Positions 12,265 through 15,099 of a DNA stretch of 15,099 nt are shown in pieces. The stretch comes from Thiomargarita sp. (GTDB taxonomy: Bacteria; Pseudomonadota; Gammaproteobacteria; Beggiatoales; Beggiatoaceae). The number at the start of each line of letters is the position of its first letter. Within the stretch, counting starts at the first letter, position 1. The translations under genes and the position numbers were made by a program. Below the pieces are notes generated by a model, which searched no databases, had not been told where the DNA came from, and saw only the letters and a program-made list of their open reading frames with translations. Location: NCBI GenBank assembly GCA_020721025.1, contig DYNO01000070.1, forward strand, positions 1-15,099, in the 5' to 3' direction.

Positions 12265-13695
12265 TTATTCTTCCGACTTTTTCTTTTTTTCCTGTTGCAA
12301 TTCCGCTTGTAATGCGCGAAAGCGCGACTCAATCCGGGATGCCAAATAAAAACTCAAATCCTTCCGTGTCCGTGCCTGCCGCAACTGCTCCACTGCCAAC
12401 CCGGTTTGTCCATTGAGATAGTAATATTCTGCCTGTGCCAAGGCAGCTTCCGCAGGATCGTCAGTTTGCTGATGGGCTAATGCAAGGAGTTGATAATAAT
12501 TAGGATAAGAATGCGCTGCGGTCTTGAGTAAAATTTGTTTCGCCTTCGTTGCCTGTCCCAATTGCAATAAATCCGCGGCATATTGCAAACTCAATTGCTG
12601 ATCAGTCGGATACACTTTCATTGCAGCATCAAAGCGTTGTATTGCCATCGCCTCATCTTTTTGCAATAACGCCAGTTGTGTCCCTAACAACCGATACGCC
12701 ACTCGATCATTGTCATGTTTCACTAACCAATCAATATGTTGCTGTACCCCGTCCGCCTGCCGAGTTTTCAATCGCGCCAATGCCAACGCATACCGAGTCG
12801 CCCGCTCATCCCGATATTTTTTCTCTGCCAACATACTTTCTAACTGTTTGATTAAACCTTCAATATCTTCCGTCGTCACCACCAACAACTTTGCACGCAT
12901 CAGATGATACGCCGGCGAATCCCGTAATATTACTTTGGCATAACGCTCCGCTCGATCCCGCGCCTCAGCAATGCGATCCGTCGTGACCGGGTGAGTTCTC
13001 AAAAATTCTGGGGATTGAGTGTAATGACGACTTTCTGTTTGCAACCGTTCAAAGAAAAGTGGCATATCTCGTGGTTCAAAACCCGCTTCAGCTAAAATTT
13101 TAATCCCCACCCGGTCTGCTTCCGATTCATGATTACGGGTAAAATTGATTTGCATCTGAATGTTACCCGCGGTCAATGCAGCAATCGCCGCCTGCCCCGC
13201 GGTGGGATTGGCAAAGGCTAAAATCGCCGCGGCAATCATTCCGGCAATCATGGGAATGGACATTTGACTGGAAGCTTCAATGATGCGAGCAATATGATGT
13301 TGCGTGACGTGGGCAATTTCATGAGCGCAAACAGAGGCTAATTCACTTTCTGATTGGGCTGCGAGAATTAAACCACTGTGAAAACCGATAAATCCGCCCG
13401 GCACAGCAAACGCATTGATCGATTTGTCTTTCACCACAAAGAAATAAAAAGGTTGTTCTGGTGCGTCGCTGTACGAACTCAATTTGTGACCTAGTGCATT
13501 GATATAATTGCTAATTTCTATATCGTCAATCACTTCAGTCTGACGACGCAACTCGCGCATAAAAGCCTTGCCAATTTCCTGCTCTTCGGATTGTGAAACT
13601 ACCGTGCTTGCAGAATTACCCATGTCCGGCAAATCAATTGCCCAACTGCTTGAAGTAACCGTTAAACTCAGGAAGAAAAGTAACACACGTATCAT
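12265..13695 (-). CDS. bepA: BepA-type periplasmic M48 metalloprotease with TPR domain
   Basis: A 476-residue exported protein. Residues 1-19 form a signal peptide ending SSSWA. The M48 zinc site is complete: HEIAH at 125-129, third ligand E190 in the ExxAD motif (ESEAD), and H235 in RTHPVT, with the same spacings as E. coli BepA as I recall them. The C-terminal half (about 265-460) is a TPR-like helical array, ending in a charged KKKK tail. BepA assists or degrades LptD and other outer-membrane proteins at the BAM machinery. AGGTGA just upstream of the ATG is the likely ribosome-binding site. It follows the adaptor gene by 30 nt on the same strand and is probably cotranscribed with it. Confidence 0.92.
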   Translation of the reverse strand: MIRVLLFFLSLTVTSSSWAIDLPDMGNSASTVVSQSEEQEIGKAFMRELRRQTEVIDDIEISNYINALGHKLSSYSDAPEQPFYFFVVKDKSINAFAVPGGFIGFHSGLILAAQSESELASVCAHEIAHVTQHHIARIIEASSQMSIPMIAGMIAAAILAFANPTAGQAAIAALTAGNIQMQINFTRNHESEADRVGIKILAEAGFEPRDMPLFFERLQTESRHYTQSPEFLRTHPVTTDRIAEARDRAERYAKVILRDSPAYHLMRAKLLVVTTEDIEGLIKQLESMLAEKKYRDERATRYALALARLKTRQADGVQQHIDWLVKHDNDRVAYRLLGTQLALLQKDEAMAIQRFDAAMKVYPTDQQLSLQYAADLLQLGQATKAKQILLKTAAHSYPNYYQLLALAHQQTDDPAEAALAQAEYYYLNGQTGLAVEQLRQARTRKDLSFYLASRIESRFRALQAELQQEKKKKSEE

Positions 13696-13725
13696 AAATC
13701 ACCTAAAAGTCTGACATCGTTTGGA

Positions 13726-14814
13726 TTAATTGCCACGATCAGTTTTTGCGGGTTTGGAGGATTTGGGGGCAGCGATGGGTTTAATCTGCGGCGATTCGGT
13801 GGAATTAATAGCCATCACGGGCGCACCATCACGCAATTTCATCTGTCCCGCGACAACAACTTTGTCATCTGCTCGTAAGCCTTCTTGAATTTCAACCGTT
13901 CCGGTTTGCCGCTGCCCCAATTTTACTTTGACCATCGCGACTTTGTCATTCACTACCTTGAAAACAAATGAATCTTGTCCTTGCGGTACAATGGCTTGCT
14001 CAGGAATTAACAACGCACCGCGCCGTTCTTCTAACATGAGGCTGACGCGTGCAAACATGCCCGGATAAAGTAAATTTTTCTCATTTGCCACCTTCGCGCG
14101 CAACAAGATAGTGCGAGTTTTTTCGTCAACCTCAGAATCTAACGCGATGATTTTCCCGGAGAAATCTTTGTCAAAATACGCATCGACACTCATTTGTACT
14201 GCTTGCCCAATTTTAAGCTGACTGATAAATTTTTCTGGCACCCGGAAATCGAGTTTCATTGAACTGACATCCATGAGAGAGACGAGATCATCGCCCGCCC
14301 GAATATACGCACCATTACTGATGTTTCGCAGTCCTAACATTCCCTTGAATGGAGCGCGAATTTTGGTCTTTTCTAACCGAGTCTGATCGAGATTTTGACG
14401 AGCCCGTGATTCGCTTAATTTGGCTTGCGCTTCATCGAAATTTTGCCGACTCGACGCGTTTTTGCTCAATAAATCTTTTTGCCGCTCGAAATTTAGTTCA
14501 CTGAGTTTCACTTCGGCATTACTGGCTTCCAATTGGGCTTTGTATTCTTCACTATCCAAAGTAATCAAAGGTTTATCTTTGTCAACCAGTTGTCCTTCCG
14601 AAAAATGAATGGTGGTCACCCGTCCCGCAATTTCAGAGCGAATAATCACGCTTTCCGCGGGCAACAATGTACCGACTGTATCAACTTCTTCAGCCACCAT
14701 TGCCATTTCGACATTGACAACTTCGACAGGGATTCCTTTGGGCGCGCCGGCGGGAGGCTCTGCCAATACAACAGGTATCCAACTGATTAATAACAATAAA
14801 AGAGAGAGTCTCAT
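13726..14814 (-). CDS. RND efflux-type periplasmic adaptor (HlyD/MFP family)
   Basis: A 362-residue exported adaptor. Residues 1-18 are a signal peptide ending VVLA; no lipobox Cys follows. The order is the usual one for membrane fusion proteins: half lipoyl motif (VIIRSEIAGRVTTIHFSEGQLVDKDKPL, about 56-83), a coiled-coil hairpin (about 90-145, rich in Gln/Glu/Lys/Leu), the second lipoyl half (TKIRAPFKGMLGLRNISNGAYIRAGDDL), then a beta-barrel (MKLDFRVPE ... GQAVQMSVDAYF) and a membrane-proximal domain (LLIPEQAIVPQG). Such proteins link an RND pump to an outer-membrane channel. No pump gene follows; bepA does. The start has no clear ribosome-binding site. Confidence 0.9.
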   Translation of the reverse strand: MRLSLLLLLISWIPVVLAEPPAGAPKGIPVEVVNVEMAMVAEEVDTVGTLLPAESVIIRSEIAGRVTTIHFSEGQLVDKDKPLITLDSEEYKAQLEASNAEVKLSELNFERQKDLLSKNASSRQNFDEAQAKLSESRARQNLDQTRLEKTKIRAPFKGMLGLRNISNGAYIRAGDDLVSLMDVSSMKLDFRVPEKFISQLKIGQAVQMSVDAYFDKDFSGKIIALDSEVDEKTRTILLRAKVANEKNLLYPGMFARVSLMLEERRGALLIPEQAIVPQGQDSFVFKVVNDKVAMVKVKLGQRQTGTVEIQEGLRADDKVVVAGQMKLRDGAPVMAINSTESPQIKPIAAPKSSKPAKTDRGN

Positions 14815-15099
14815 AGTGTATTTGCGAGTTTAAGAAGTGAAAGAATATTCAAATCTGTGAAATTTCCTGTCGATTTAACAGATTCGGAAGAGCTTTTTAC
14901 AGTGCTTCCGTCATCGAACGGTATCATGCCCAAATTCATTATTTTTATATGATAACACGAAGGTTTGAGAGTTGAGGAGTAAACGCGTTGAGAGAGGGCG
15001 GGAAGTAGCAAAAATGATGCGGATTTAAATCAATCGTGAGAACAGTTTTAAAATTTCTTCGTTATTTTAGTGAATTATCGAGTCAGACGAATATTTTCA
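14815..15099. other. 285-nt region upstream of the adaptor gene
   Basis: No convincing gene. Two inverted repeats are present: AATCTGT/ACAGATT (14852-14858 and 14878-14884, with inner AAT/ATT) and CGGAAG/CTTCCG (14885-14890 and 14905-14910). They lie 38-96 nt upstream of the adaptor start, where an operator could be. A minus-strand reading ENIRLTR followed by TAA at the very right edge might be the end of another gene but is too short to call. Confidence 0.5.
14852..14884. promoter_or_regulatory. Operator-like inverted repeat upstream of the adaptor gene
   Basis: AATCTGT-N19-ACAGATT with an additional inner AAT/ATT pair in register (AATCTGTgaAAT ... ATTtaACAGATT). It is 38 nt upstream of the adaptor ATG. 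Efflux adaptors are often controlled by TetR- or MarR-type repressors binding such dyads, but no regulator gene is in the window, so this is a suggestion only. Confidence 0.3.

Noticed and set aside
14811..15011. A 66-codon minus-strand frame upstream of the adaptor gene
   Set aside because: No ribosome-binding site or domain, and it overlaps the two dyads; more likely a noncoding leader.

Overview
The window looks like a chromosomal segment of a gammaproteobacterium, most likely a filamentous or large sulfur bacterium of the Thiotrichales (Beggiatoa/Thioploca/Thiothrix type). The evidence is the set of core genes (lspA, yihY, tatD, tcdA, glmU, purK-purE, a BepA-type peptidase and an RND-type adaptor), which have gammaproteobacterial features, combined with a TPR/P-loop accessory cassette, a solo tnpB and hairpin-rich intergenic repeats. 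The taxonomic placement is inference, not a database result.

Layout. 1-178 (-): N-terminus of an OrfB/TnpB transposon protein running off the left edge, with its own near-consensus sigma70 promoter (205-233). 245-445 (-): thiS. 474-4444 (+): a tightly packed run of lspA, a molybdopterin-binding oxidoreductase, a YihY-type membrane protein, a TatD-type metal hydrolase and tcdA, with overlapping stop/start codons at three junctions. 4457-7359 (-): an accessory three-gene cassette. In transcription order it is a 95-residue membrane protein, a P-loop NTPase and a winged-helix/TPR protein, driven by an extended -10 promoter (7393-7401). The last two look like a STAND (NLR-like) ATPase divided at a 4-nt ATGA overlap. 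This is the best candidate for an undescribed system. 7711-10768 (+): glmU-purK-purE, coupled by two ATGA overlaps. 10793-11617 (+): a DUF4145-like/Pro-rich/LysM gene broken by two mutually compensating frameshifts. 11618-12264: a noncoding region with a 17-nt palindrome, a three-unit array of hairpin repeats and the start of a decayed DUF4160-like gene. 12265-14814 (-): an exported RND/HlyD-type adaptor followed by a BepA-type M48 metalloprotease. 14815-15099: no confident gene.

Functional links. ThiS (thiazole sulfur carrier), TcdA (tRNA ct6A) and GlmU/PurK/PurE (UDP-GlcNAc and purine supply) are housekeeping. LspA, BepA and the adaptor act on the cell envelope. The minus-strand cassette at 4457-7359 sits between two housekeeping blocks. 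It has the architecture of a sensor (TPR) plus switch (NTPase) plus membrane-anchored partner and could be a signalling or defence module, but no known effector domain is visible. The tnpB and the repeat cluster mark the two most rearranged parts of the window.
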